Below, piece after piece: positions 40,709 to 53,085 of a stretch of 64,000 nt of DNA (the first letter of the stretch is position 1; every line of letters begins with the position of its first letter). The stretch is from the NCBI GenBank assembly GCA_900660155.1, contig CABFPE010000282.1, positions 441,606 to 505,605 of the forward strand, given 5' to 3'. Source of the stretch: Hofstenia miamia. Its lineage: Eukaryota; Xenacoelomorpha; Acoela; Hofsteniidae. Made by a program: the position numbers and the translations under genes. Below the pieces are notes generated by a model that was not told the origin of the DNA, ran no database searches, and worked only from the letters and a program-made list of their open reading frames with translations.

Positions 40709-40752
<44 letters not shown>

Positions 40753-40795
40753 AATAAATATATCACTGAAAATTTTTGCACCTCCAAAATTTCTA
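37619..40795. other. Gene-poor stretch after P450 gene B
   Basis: The first 150 bp are P450 3' flank (compare 31.2-31.3 kb), with a possible polyadenylation signal AATAAA at 37790-37795. A (TA)n tract lies at 40713-40749. No gene or element was recognised in the rest. Confidence 0.4.
40713..40749. repeat. (TA)n microsatellite
   Basis: About 18 TA units. Confidence 0.95.
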
Positions 40796-41005
40796 GGCTG
40801 GCCACGTCGCTGGAGGGTAATGAACACTCCTAAGCAACTAGTTCGTTACAAAATTCAACGTTACCGCGTACAACACCTTTATGACCCAAAATCAAACGTT
40901 CGTGAACTGTTGCTGCAAATAAAAATGTTTATTGCGTTTGTAGAAAATAATAAAACCTCTCTATTTTCAAAGAATATTAAGCGAATTTTTATTGAGGAAT
41001 TTTGA
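40796..41005 (+). other. Unrecognised open frame
   Basis: A basic frame from 40820 reads PKQLVRYKIQRYRVQHLYDP, then VRELLLQIKMFIAFVENNK, and ends with IKRIFIEEF. Codon use is less AT-biased than in the flanks and several CpGs occur, so it may be a degraded exon or transposase tail. I do not recognise the family and see no splice borders that decide it. Confidence 0.25.
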
Positions 41006-43255
41006 GATGTAAATAATCAGCATCTAATTTCCATAGCATTGACTTCCAAGGGCGTCATTCTTCTGAATTAATGAATCTTGATTGTGTGACATGCTGAAAT
41101 CAAAGTTTATTTTAAGAGTCTATATCTTTCAATGACATGAAAATGTCACACCACTGCAAGATTTTCTGTTGCCAATTATTTTGTAGAATGACACTTCCTT
41201 CCAATTGTCTTGTAAAAATGCACTTTTCCAAGTATGTGTTTATGTGAAAATATGAATTCGCGCAGGTGTTACTACAGATGTTCCAAGCCTGATTCTAAGT
41301 TCATAGAATATTTTCTATATTTTACTACTAGCAATGAAATTTTGATCTCTGGTCAATGATAAAACAGTATTTTTCTTAATTTTTATTTATAAATTTAGTT
41401 CATTTTTATAATGAAAAGCTGTTGAATTTTAAAGTACATTTTTTAAAAGATGCATGTTTTTGATTATCATAGATTTTTGTCTCAAACAATGTTAAACATG
41501 AAGTCAAGAACAAAGTTTTCTGCAAAAATAGTAAGGATATCACATTAGATTTCTTGGGAATTTACACATCAATATTTTCGAATACTTATGTACGCCTTTG
41601 TAAAGACTTAATACATCCAAAGTTTTTGTTAATATTTTAGATTTTAAATTAAGAAATTAATAAAAGTTTATTTCAGTGATCCGTTAGGCATGAGCTACAT
41701 AGAAAAACTCAATCTCTGCAAAAGAATGAATAAACATGAATATGTAAAAATGTACATTCACACATCGTATTTCACCGTGTATAAGCCGCATCCGTAGATA
41801 AGCCGCATCCCGAGTTTGGGGGAAGATTTTTAAGAAAAATTTTTTGAGCCATATACAAATTCACAACCACTGAATCAACGAAACATATTTATTTACATTA
41901 TTCAGATATTTTTCAAATTTGAAGAAAAGAAACATGCATTTCCACGATTTATAGCCTATCTTAATACATTAAGTAAAACTATAAACCTATATAGATCTCG
42001 TAAAGGATGCATATTATTATTTATAAACTAAGAATACATTCTAATACAGTCTCTTGCAAAAGTATAGGGACACGGCTTTATACAGACAGACGGATTATTA
42101 TTACCAACTTGCTAATGTAAATATATAGCACGTTCGAAGGCAGTTGAACATTGTTAATATTTTAAAAATTTCATATATGGTAAGATAATTATATCAATTT
42201 TAGCAGTTCCGTGTTAGTAATTTACATTTCTTTTACATACATATCGGATTGTGTGTATTTATTTGCTCTCTGCATTCGATATGCATCTGTGCCAATCTCA
42301 AATATTTTATTATAATAGTACCCGTTCGTAGCTGTATTTTTCATTGTTTTTAATTGATTAGCTGATGATAAAATTTTATAAACTATTAAAACGCGTTGAA
42401 ATAATGAATTTCTCAATTGTAAATGATGTTGCAAATTCAGTGTTCCTACAACGTTGCTGTAAAGGTAACAAGTCTGTAGCCACGGGGTGAAAGGGTTGCA
42501 AGTAGAGAAGACTTATGTATATATTTTGCTGATATTGGTAACCCTATTCGCTAACTGGGTTTTTCTGCATCTCACTCTTAAGAACCGAGAATTTCCTTCC
42601 TCCATAAAATACTGGATTGGGTTATGATGTAAAAATGAAATTTTGCGCAAATATTATTCATATCAGCACCATCAAGTTATAATATTCAGTAATGTGATGC
42701 TAGTATCATTATTAAATCAAAAAAATAATTTTTTTTTAAAATAAACTTAATATTGTTTCTTGCAGTTGGAAATGATTCAATTCATTAGAATTAATTCCTA
42801 ATATATCAAACTTAGTTTTCTGGTCAATTTGCTCACAATAATAATAGACTTTTACTGCAATTGGAAGTCCATAGCCCAGCTGTAAAACAATGCCATACAA
42901 TATATAAGCTGATATTTAAAGAATTTCTAAAGAACTGAGGACTTCCAATAATTCTTACTAAAATCACAAAGTTTCATTAAGAAAAATATCCGGAGTTCGA
43001 ATAAGCTTAGGTAATGTCGTCAGTTTTTACACTGGAATGCTCCACTGCCATTTATATGAAGGTCTTTTTCATTCTGAAACTTGCGCTTTGCTCTTTGATA
43101 TTAATGGAATTGTAGCAAAAGAAAAAAAATCGATACTAAATTTCCATCATGGCTACCAGCATTTCTCGAGTGCTTTTGCGTTGCATGTGCAGCTAAAATT
43201 TCAACCCTTGTCTTTAGGGGAGTCATTCTCATCCTAGGTTTGAAATTCCCATGTT
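41006..43255. other. Gene-poor stretch before assembly gap 2
   Basis: At about 41775-41815 the word TAAGCCGCATCC occurs twice 20 bp apart (TATAAGCCGCATCCGTAGATAAGCCGCATCC), a motif I associate with termini of a dispersed animal repeat family. The open frames at 42222-42434 (minus) and 43037-43237 (plus) lack motifs. Confidence 0.35.
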
Positions 43256-44255
43256 NNNNNNNNNNNNNNNNNNNNNNNNNNNNNNNNNNNNNNNNNNNNN
43301 NNNNNNNNNNNNNNNNNNNNNNNNNNNNNNNNNNNNNNNNNNNNNNNNNNNNNNNNNNNNNNNNNNNNNNNNNNNNNNNNNNNNNNNNNNNNNNNNNNNN
43401 NNNNNNNNNNNNNNNNNNNNNNNNNNNNNNNNNNNNNNNNNNNNNNNNNNNNNNNNNNNNNNNNNNNNNNNNNNNNNNNNNNNNNNNNNNNNNNNNNNNN
43501 NNNNNNNNNNNNNNNNNNNNNNNNNNNNNNNNNNNNNNNNNNNNNNNNNNNNNNNNNNNNNNNNNNNNNNNNNNNNNNNNNNNNNNNNNNNNNNNNNNNN
43601 NNNNNNNNNNNNNNNNNNNNNNNNNNNNNNNNNNNNNNNNNNNNNNNNNNNNNNNNNNNNNNNNNNNNNNNNNNNNNNNNNNNNNNNNNNNNNNNNNNNN
43701 NNNNNNNNNNNNNNNNNNNNNNNNNNNNNNNNNNNNNNNNNNNNNNNNNNNNNNNNNNNNNNNNNNNNNNNNNNNNNNNNNNNNNNNNNNNNNNNNNNNN
43801 NNNNNNNNNNNNNNNNNNNNNNNNNNNNNNNNNNNNNNNNNNNNNNNNNNNNNNNNNNNNNNNNNNNNNNNNNNNNNNNNNNNNNNNNNNNNNNNNNNNN
43901 NNNNNNNNNNNNNNNNNNNNNNNNNNNNNNNNNNNNNNNNNNNNNNNNNNNNNNNNNNNNNNNNNNNNNNNNNNNNNNNNNNNNNNNNNNNNNNNNNNNN
44001 NNNNNNNNNNNNNNNNNNNNNNNNNNNNNNNNNNNNNNNNNNNNNNNNNNNNNNNNNNNNNNNNNNNNNNNNNNNNNNNNNNNNNNNNNNNNNNNNNNNN
44101 NNNNNNNNNNNNNNNNNNNNNNNNNNNNNNNNNNNNNNNNNNNNNNNNNNNNNNNNNNNNNNNNNNNNNNNNNNNNNNNNNNNNNNNNNNNNNNNNNNNN
44201 NNNNNNNNNNNNNNNNNNNNNNNNNNNNNNNNNNNNNNNNNNNNNNNNNNNNNNN
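43256..44255. other. Assembly gap of exactly 1000 N
   Basis: A placeholder gap. Its right edge is a (TA)n tract (44256-44276) that opens the inverted copy of about 30515-30865, so the right-hand contig begins inside duplicated sequence. Confidence 0.99.
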
Positions 44256-44613
44256 TATATATATATATATATATATCGAAAATTTTTAAACTTTGTAATA
44301 TTTGCACATTATTCTCTAGATGGACACAAAAATAAGTGTCAAAATTTTGTTGTAACGTATTAATTTTTGTTCACATGGAAAAGTAGTTTTCACATACATT
44401 ACGTCTTTAGTTAACGCAATCTAAATATAATTTTGTAGACATATTGTTTATTTAGAATATGTTACTACCTCAAACTGATGTTTGCATTGAAACACAGCGT
44501 AAACTAAATGAAAATGAGGCTTTTGCTTTTATAAAATCCCTTCATCTTTCGACATCAGGATTAAACAGGTTTAAATCATGTCAGGTTGTATACTGAAATA
44601 TATCAAGTCGCGT
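44256..44613. repeat. Inverted duplicate of about 30515-30865, right copy
   Basis: It is almost base-identical to the reverse complement of the left copy. It includes the terminal P450 codons on the minus strand (44437-44411, YKIIFRLR and stop). It starts at a gap edge, so a duplicated or mis-oriented contig end is as likely as a real inverted duplication. Confidence 0.85.
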
Positions 44614-46690
44614 CATCACTGGAGTGCAGGTGAACTCACCTCTAATCTACACACTGAAATGGAAAAAGGGTATATCATATTACTATATAATTTCAAAATG
44701 TAATCTATATTTTTTAGCGCTTTGCTTATAAATTATGATTGCATTCACTGGATTTGGATTGATTTGAGTGCATTGTTGCAGGCCGGCCCAAATCCATTTC
44801 TGCCTTAGATATCCATTGGGTTCCATTTTCACCGAAGTGGTAGGCTTAACCTGGTTTGGGCCTTAGTAATTAAAGCTATCGTAGATAAAGTGTGTGGGCT
44901 TATATTTTCATAGCAACTTAGGTTTTATATAGAATGTTAGGCTTGATATTTAACAGACTTGGTTAGATCTCCTTCTCTATCAATCCCTAGAGGCTACCTC
45001 TAGTTTTGTGGTCCGGGTTATCCCCGCACATATGATTTGTAGGCCCGGTCCAGAACCGTGTATTTTTTTGATAAAGCTTCGACGCATAAATGACTGATCA
45101 CCGCAAACGATACTGATTGAATATTACTTGATGTTTAATTATGTTGCAAAAGATAAAAGATTTTTATTCAATACATTGATTTAATATGTTGAAGGATTTT
45201 TTTCAAATTCATTGTAGGTATGCAACATAATATTAGGTCCACTACAAGTTCGCGAGATATTATAAGTCGGGTAGCAACTACGAGCAGAACTGCTTACTTC
45301 TCTAAGTCTTAGTAAACTTTTGATATATGACCCTCGTCACAATGCGGTTTGTCCAGTATTTTTAGTTCTATTTTTATTGTAGTAAAATTAAAAATCTGGG
45401 GGATGATAGCGAAGAGAGGGTAAACATGTGCACGGGCCTGGTCGAGCAGTGCTTGGGACTGGATGCTTAAAAAACCATGATTATCACTGATACTTGAGAA
45501 TTTTTTGTGTTTTATTTTTTGTAGAAGTTAGTTTTTCTAACCGAAAATGTGAGATAACAAGTTGTTTCTTAGCGAAAGCTTCAACTACACCAGAAAAGCA
45601 GAAATAGTTTCATAGAAAGCATAAAAATAAGATAAATAATTTTTCATTACTTTTCGTATTTAAGATTATTTTGGAATTATAGACTTTTGAATTTACTGAT
45701 GTTCGTTCCTTAAAATGACATTACACAAGAAAAGCTGTTATAGTGGTTATAAGAATTTTGAATTTTAAAGTTTCAAAAGCTTAGACATCCAATACATTCA
45801 ATAAAACTATATTCTGCTTTAAAAAATTTTCTGTACAAAAGAATGGTGGCTCCTAAATCTTTTTTCAATTACTATCTTAAGAATGCAAAAAACGTAGAAA
45901 ATCTCAATTAACCCATTATTTCGGGTATATTCATATACATATTTGAATATAAATAGAAAAATGGCGCAAATTATAAATGTAGTGTAATTTATTACTTTGT
46001 TGCTTTGTGTTGGTTTTTATGTGAAAAAGCTAACACAATGGCAAGCCTGTTTTTTTAGTACCACAAAAAGCATACTTGTTTGGTTGCAAATATATAGAAG
46101 AAATTCCGACTAAAGCGACATAGCGGCTCAAGTGATTGACTACAAAATTTAAGATCTTAGAGCATCTAGAAGCCAATTTGTTTGAATTGATTTTGCTGCA
46201 GCAAGTTATATGGTACGTGCAGAAAGACGTTAGCAGCAATGATTCCTCGCTTATTTCATGTTACATGTGTCACATATTTGTTTCACAATTCTGTCCTGCA
46301 AGTGCAAGATTTTATTATTTTGTGAATAAACTCATTGTTTCCCTGAAAGCAGCCAGAATCAAAAGCAACCAGTTCGCATGCAGAGTTGCTATGCCTATTG
46401 ACGCTGTTAAATTGGCCTACTAGTGAGCACTGCAAATGACCACATAGACCCGAAAACCGCAGGGATTGTTGCAGTGCAGAAATCGTACTACAATTTGATG
46501 TAATTAAAATCTGTATTCTGCGTAGACATGATTTTCTATTTTAGCGGCATTTTGACAGTCAGGATTTTTGTTATTGTCCAAACCTCTGTGTTTTAAATAT
46601 TGACAAAGCTTCGTAACAACAAAATTGTTTATTTTTGAATATAATTTTTAGTAATAAAAGTAATAATGCTTTCATTCCAATGAATCTAAA
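44614..46690. other. Gene-poor stretch
   Basis: It holds a GC-richer patch with GGCCGGCCCAAATCC at about 44780 and a GTGTTGG...CACAATGGCAAGCCTG motif at about 46000-46055 (see the copies at 4.6 and 33.0 kb). An open frame at 46136-46423 shows no known domain. Confidence 0.4.
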
Positions 46691-46860
46691 TGTAATATTA
46701 GAGGGACTCACGCAAGTCAGCCTTGACAGTTAAACATAACTAAAACTGTTCTCTATTTACAATAAGTGTTTCATCTTATATACAATTTAACTATCACCAT
46801 ATTAACAAAAACCTGAAAACACTAGACTGGCCGACACTAACAACCAGCGCCGATGTTACA
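46691..46860 (-). mobile_element. Solo-LTR-like fossil (copy 2)
   Basis: About 170 bp bounded by TG...CA on either strand. It resembles the LTR-like unit at 53983-54167: both share, in order, CTCTATTTACA, CTTATATACA, a TAACA(A/T) region and a CGATGTTACA end. The copy is old and diverged, no target-site duplication is visible and no internal region is attached. The LTR-retrotransposon family cannot be told. Confidence 0.5.
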
Positions 46861-47092
46861 TAAGTTTTATGTAATGGATTGGTGATATATTAGACTTTGT
46901 TTTTGTAACATCCAAATACCGATCGGAATTTAAAATTTATAGCACATCACCCAGTACTGCCAATAAACTAGTCTTACCTACTGGCTAGTTCTTTCTTCTT
47001 CTTGGTAAAGATAATACTTAGATTTTGCCAAAATATATGGCCTACACAATGAATATCATATTGTTCGACATTGAATATGTTGTGGTATAGAT

Positions 47093-47533
47093 CAGGGTGG
47101 CAAACGGGTCCACCGAACCCGAACTGACCCGCGGATTGGGTTGAAGAAATTTTGGGTCGTGTCGAGTTGTGGGTCACACTTGCTCCGATAGGGTCAGGTC
47201 AAATGTCAAAATTTTGAAAATTACCGTGTCAAAGAAATTTATTGTTTGAAGGATTTCCCTGAAATATTAGTGGAAAACTAAACATGCATTTCCATTTAAT
47301 ATACAATCTACTATGCCATATAAAATCTATTCTTAAATTAATGTTAATGACATTGCTTCATGTTAGTTTTGTCAGACATTTGCAAATAAAACTCAGGTAA
47401 AAGCTGACTGACTGACCCATCAGTCGGGTCGTGGATCAACATACTATGGGTTGGGTTGGGTTGGGTCATAAGTCAATTGTCGGTGAATGGGGTGGTACCG
47501 AGGTTCAAAATATGTCACTCGTTTGCAACTCTG
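47093..47533. mobile_element. hAT-type MITE with TIRs and 8-bp target duplication
   Basis: The 441-bp element starts CAGGGTGGCAAACGGGTCCA and its other end, read inward on the minus strand, starts CAGAGTTGCAAACGAGTGA. These are imperfect terminal inverted repeats with the CAG ends usual for hAT elements. It is flanked by GTATAGAT (47085-47092) and GTATAGGT (47534-47541), an 8-bp duplication with one mismatch, the length hAT transposases make. GGGT(C/T) words recur inside both ends, as subterminal repeats do. No transposase is encoded, so it is non-autonomous. Confidence 0.88.
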
Positions 47534-47541
47534 GTATAGGT

Positions 47542-50317
47542 AACGTAGATCCACTTAAGTTCTGTAAATCGAAATCATTCCAGTTTTCGCATCTCAGCTG
47601 AAGTACCCGCAAAGTATTCGTGATACCAGCTTCAGAAATTAAGTCTGAGCGCCACTTTTTTTCTTCAAGAGAACTTTTTCCAGAAAATTTAACACTTGTA
47701 AAAGAAGATGCTGTTGAAGCATTTGTGGTCTTGAAAAAAACAAGAATTGACACACTTATTTAGAATCTAATCTATGCGGTCAATTTGCATACTTAGTAAA
47801 TTATAAAACAGTCCATTTGAGAATATATCTTTCTACAATCTTTACCCTTTAGAGTTCTAATTCCCTTACTTTAAGAAAACATCCCTATCGAGTTGCAAAT
47901 AACAATTTCTGGGTGCCGGTCGAAACAATTCAAAATTCTGACCGGTTGATAAATGGTTATAGCGGTTGAGAAAAAGCTTTGCCGGTTCAGTCAAGTCAGC
48001 AAATATCCTAACCGGTTCCAACTTTATTCTCATGCGTTGGGGAAACTGGATTTCTGCTGCTATTTTATATGCAGAAAATCTTCCAGACGTACAATAAGTA
48101 GTTATATAAAGCAGGATGACAGTGTTTGGTTCACAATGTAGGGAAAGCAATCTCGTAACCACATATTGATAGGTTGGATTAAATACGTATTTTTAATGTT
48201 AGCTAAGGACTTATTGTAATTGTAACTTTCATTGTCTAACCGAATACTTTAATAACATGTCAGCATCAAATGTAGTCTTTCTACTTGCCCAAATTGTAAT
48301 AGGTAATACAAGAAAATAATAAAATATTCACTTGTATATTATTTAATGCCACAGTGCATCGTAAATCGGAATGTACTGCTTTTGAATGTAATGGTTGTTT
48401 TACTACTGATGGAATAGGTGATAATATCTTATTGTGTAATAGATTTGTCGAGAAAATCAGTACTAATGAATTTAGCCAAAGTCAAAACTTCCATTAATTA
48501 AAGTAGCAATAATTTGGATGACAAAATTGAAACAAGTTCTGAGAAAATTGAAAAAGGGTCTTATTTCAAATTCAACAGAGCGATATATATATATATATAT
48601 TAAGAGGGAATTGAGAATCTGGTATATCGCATTAGTGTTATTGAAAATATTACCAAATCTATTTAAAAAATATAGTCTTGCCGGGGGACTAGTGTGGTGT
48701 GGGGTAAAATTTGATCCTGCAGTGATTTAGAAATATTTATTAACATGGGCTAGGCAGATCGAGCTTGTGTCAAGGTATTCCAAAAATGTGCTGAAAGATT
48801 TGAGCAGAAATGCCAAAATACTGACTTGGCTATTACGCAAAATTGTACACAAATCAACCCCAATGCAATGAATGTCATAGAATTTATAAGCAATGAGTGA
48901 ATTACATATTTGCATTAGTATCTCACACTCGTCTAAAACTAAATTTGGGTCATTCGATGTTAGAATAAAAATTTTATTAAAAATGTCAAATATGCTCAAA
49001 TTGGTTTTGCATTTAAAAGTATTTAATAATTTAATTTTTATAGTTTTTGATCATTATATGAATTTTAGCTACACCCCTGGTATTACCTACACAAATCCGT
49101 GAGGGTCACTTCATGTACTCTACACTATGCACAATGGTCGATTGAATAAAAACTACATCTAGTTATCCAACTTCCTAATATTGTTAAAACATCAGTTTTA
49201 CTGCACACCGCTTTATTTTTATACTCACCCCTATATTCCTTGAAAACCCAGTAATTATATCTAAGGAATTTGTAGGCATGGCAAATTCCTAATAAATCTC
49301 GGCGGAATCGCAATAATCTTTTCCTGGTAACAAATCCGCTTTGTATTTAATATAATTGAAAACCTATGCATTCCGATAACAGCCAATCTTTCAGTGGTCA
49401 TAGTGGTACAGAACCATATGTGTATTCGTCTAGGACAGCCAAAATGACCTTTCTTATATGTTAGGAAGAATGAGATTTGACTGTATGTACGGAAAGATGT
49501 TACAGAAACGTCAGAATAACTTTTCTATTGAAAAATCGACGTCCGGAATAAAATTTTGGAAAATCCTTGCAAGTTCTTTAAGAGATCAACGACATAATAT
49601 GCAATAGTGAAATGTCAGACAAAACCTTCCTGACAGGGATTGACCGTAGATGTTTTTCTAGATGATAAAGAAAGGTCAGAATTTATTATTTAATTTTCTT
49701 AGTAATGTATTAACATAGCAAATTTCATACGCACGAAATTGAAGATAATATTTCTCAGATTATTAAATGAACTTAATTTCTTCCTATGACCTTAGGAGTA
49801 CCTGAGAAATAACAAAGGCAACTAAAATATAATGATATTATTTAACCACAAACTCTAATTGTTCCCAAACTTTTAAAATGGAATTTAAATAATTGGGTTG
49901 GGCTTAATTAAAATTTTATTACATTGAAATAACCTAACATTTCATATTAAAGTAAATACAATTAATCAAATTAATTTTACAAATAAATTTTTAAAACAAT
50001 TACCTAATTTGCATGTTAGGTTAATGTCATTGCATTGTTAGATTAATACTTTGATTGCATTAGTAATAACTTAGAACCCATCAACAGAGATTCGTGCAAA
50101 TATTTACATGAAGCATGAAATCAAATGTATATTTCTGAACCTTAATGTCATTCCATTACATTATATGACATCCTAAGGATAGGAATTTGTGAGGAAGAAT
50201 TATTACTGAAATAAGCCGTTAATTATAATAACTATAAGAAATATACTTCTAAAAGGCATTAAGTATTTTCACACCGCTAAGGAGGATTCAATTATATTAC
50301 GTCCGAAAATTCTTTAG
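47542..50317. other. Gene-poor stretch left of P450 gene C
   Basis: ACCGGTT-type words recur at about 47910-48020. A (TA)n tract lies at 48583-48600. At 50160-50317 lies the 3' flank of gene C (minus strand), homologous to about 31370-31410. No other gene was recognised. Confidence 0.4.
48583..48600. repeat. (TA)n microsatellite
   Basis: Nine TA units. Confidence 0.85.
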
Positions 50318-52298
50318 TTAACGCAATCTAAACGAAATCTTGTAGTCATCACCGGGAATATATCGTAATTGATTTTCAATTCCACAAAGAGTTGGAAGTG
50401 GACTTCCTTCTGGAACATAAAATTCAAAAGTAAACAACAAATTGGTAATGAAATTGAAAAGTAAGGGTCTAGCAATGCTCTCTCCCAAGCAAACCCTTCG
50501 TCCAGCTCCAAAAGGAAAGTAGCTATCACGTATGTGACTAACATTTCCACTCTCATCAATAAATCTTTCAGGGATGAATTCGCCGGGGTTTTCCCAATAT
50601 TTTGGGTCTCGGTGGATTGCATACAAATTTGGAAAAACCTTAAATTCCTTGGGAATATCATACCCAGATAGTTTGCAATCGAATTTAGGCTTATGTGGAA
50701 GTCCAAAGGGTGCAATACTTGCTAAACGAAGCAGTTCATACATAAATGCCAAACAATATGGTAGTCTGTTTTTATCAAAATAGTTTGGATAGTCACCTGC
50801 AGAAATAACTGATTTAATTTCAGAGTAGACTTTGTTTTGAATTTCTGGATATCTGACAACGTAAATGATCATCCAGTTTAAAATATCGATTGAGGTATCT
50901 GTTCCAGCAACGAAAATGTCATAAATGAGAAACATTACATACTCATCGTTCAGATATTGATCACCATCTTTATTAAAGCCTCTTACTTTAACTATTGCAT
51001 CAGATATATTCCGGATCTCATTACTGTTATATGTTTCTTCATGGTACTTGAAGCTCGTCATTATGATCTTTTCCACTTTGTTTATCAATTCCACCAACAA
51101 CTTAGATGTACGGTTTGGCAAAAATGAAAGAAACTGAAAAAAATCTTGAAGAGTTCCATTACCAACTATATTTATAAAGGTCGTATTTAATGAGTTAAGA
51201 AATATAAAATCTTCGTCATCCAAGTCATATTCTTTCCCATAGGACAAATTACATATTGCATTAAATATTCCAAAAGCAATCATATCTCTTGGATTGATTA
51301 AGTCATTTTGTTTTTTTATCATCAAATTTTTTTGTTTTTCAAAAGCAATTGCACAAAATTTAGAAATTAAATCTCCTTCGGCAATCATTTTAAAGGCTTG
51401 ATATCCTAGTTTTCTTTGTTGCTTCCACGTTTCAGACACTTGTGAGGATGCTACGTCTTTCCCTCCTCGAGTGGCTATATCAAGAGTGAATGTCAGTGCT
51501 CTATCTGAAACGAGATCTAGGTTTTCTAGCATTGCTTTTTTGAAAGTTTCATAACCGTTAATTATCACTGAGCAGCCCATGAATCCGAAGTCTACCTTAA
51601 CTATTTCGGAGTTATATGTCTTCGAATAATCAATTGCAACTTTGTAAAGCCTGTCGGAGTTCCTAAATATAATATTTTAACACTCTCAATCACAAAGTAA
51701 AGTTATTTGTTATACGTTTTAATAAGACAGCACAATTTTATCTAGATTCTGACTAATGAAAAAGTGCAGAATTTACACAAGTTGTATGAGTCATGAAATT
51801 TTCTATATTTGAGAAAACAGGTATGTCGCAAAAAATCCAAAAATTAGTGTACCAACTCTTAATCAAACGTGCATTGAATATTCTTGTATTGTTGGACATT
51901 TGTAGTTATTTTACAAAACCTTAGTTTATTTAAAAAAATTTAAATTTGTCCAAAACTATGTCCCCATTTTTACAAATGTAGGAATATATTTTCATTGGGG
52001 TGTATGTGATTAAAGCTATCCCTGGATACCACTAGTTGATAATTATGTTCATTCTAAGCTTACAAAGTATTTAGATTCATTTAATCAATAATAATAGATT
52101 ACCTCAATGCAGAAGATTTCCGAGCAATGGTAGCGGAGTTGGACCTGGTGGCAGTGTGTACCGTCTATTCCTAATAATCTTGAAAGCAAGGTAGACAACG
52201 CCAGTACTAGCAAAAAATATATACCAATTTCGCTTGTCTCGAATAATCTCATCCCATTCTAATGCATTGGAAAGTTTGGTATTGTCGAATGTTGTCAT
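50318..52298 (-). CDS. Cytochrome P450, CYP2-clan (gene C; frameshift at end of exon 1)
   Basis: Exon 1 is 52298-52103 and exon 2 is 51662-50318 (1345 nt, exactly the length in gene A). Exon 1 starts MTTFDNTKL and gives the anchor WYIFFASTGVVYLAF and hinge LPPGPTPLPLLGNLL. Exon 2 is intact: I-helix VAGTDTS, ELLR, NPGEFIPERF, and haem loop FPFGAGRRVCLGES, ending YKISFRLR. Exon 1 is 196 nt instead of the 197 in A and B. At its end CTGCATTGAG stands where CTGCA(A)TTGAG is expected, so a missing base near 52107/52108 creates an in-frame TGA two codons before the donor. Since the rest is clean, a consensus error or a very recent mutation is likely; without that base the gene is a pseudogene. Its function would be as for gene A. 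It is the only P450 here on the minus strand. Confidence 0.9.
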
Positions 52299-53085
52299 TG
52301 CTTAATTATGAATGAATGTGAACTTTCGACACTGGATGACTTTTACACTTATTGAAGTAACAGTGTCAATAAATATTGAGTAAACAATGACATTATATAA
52401 TCATATTTGTGTTGTTAATAAATAAATATGAGTTGAGAAAATGGGTTCCCTTTTTTACTCAAGTTTAAATAACACTGTTCTAAAATATGAATTTCCAAGA
52501 AGAATGAAAGATATGGAAAACAAGCGGGCTGTCTATGATTTTCAGTGTGAACTATAATTTCAACGCAGTAGGAGAGCATCGTCATAGTTCTTCTAAGAGT
52601 ATTGACCTTTGTCAAAATGGGTGCGATTTACTTCACATTAGCTTGCAAAAAATATTTAACTTTATGAGTAATGTGTATGTATTAGATACCCATGCAGTAA
52701 TAGTGCATATTTACTTTTGAACAAAATGGAGGCGTTTTCATATGGACTATGTTTGAAGTAGTTGCATTCCTTCGTTTTATCTGACATGTAATGTGGAATA
52801 ATGAAAAATGTAGCAAATTTTGTGTTATTATTTAGAAATTCATTATAATATTATTAAAACATTAAAGGTTTGAGAAAATATTGCACATGACAGTTTTCAA
52901 AAATGCGGTGGGAATAATTACATAAAAATATATAACTTAGTGTTCCGTTACAATATAGTATTTGATTTCCGACATCAGTTAAATTTCTTGATAATAATAC
53001 AACAAAGAATGCAGCCTCAGTATTTTGCATTTGCAATCAAAGTTTGCATGAAATTATATTCACATTTTAAAATGAAAAGGACAAT
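52299..53085. other. Spacer with presumed promoter of gene C
   Basis: The sequence just before the ATG of gene C (ATTAAGCA-ATG) resembles that of gene B (ATTAAGGCA-ATG). No TATA box can be named with confidence. No other feature was seen. Confidence 0.35.

Noticed and set aside
43234-44363. Three long open frames on both strands
   Set aside because: Same reason: they consist of the second N gap plus TA repeats.
44770-44880. GGCCGGCCCAAATCC patch as a hAT terminus
   Set aside because: No matching inverted end or target duplication could be found.
47900-48020. Repeated ACCGGTT words as an operator-like array
   Set aside because: The spacing is irregular and only three or four copies exist; more likely part of a decayed repeat.
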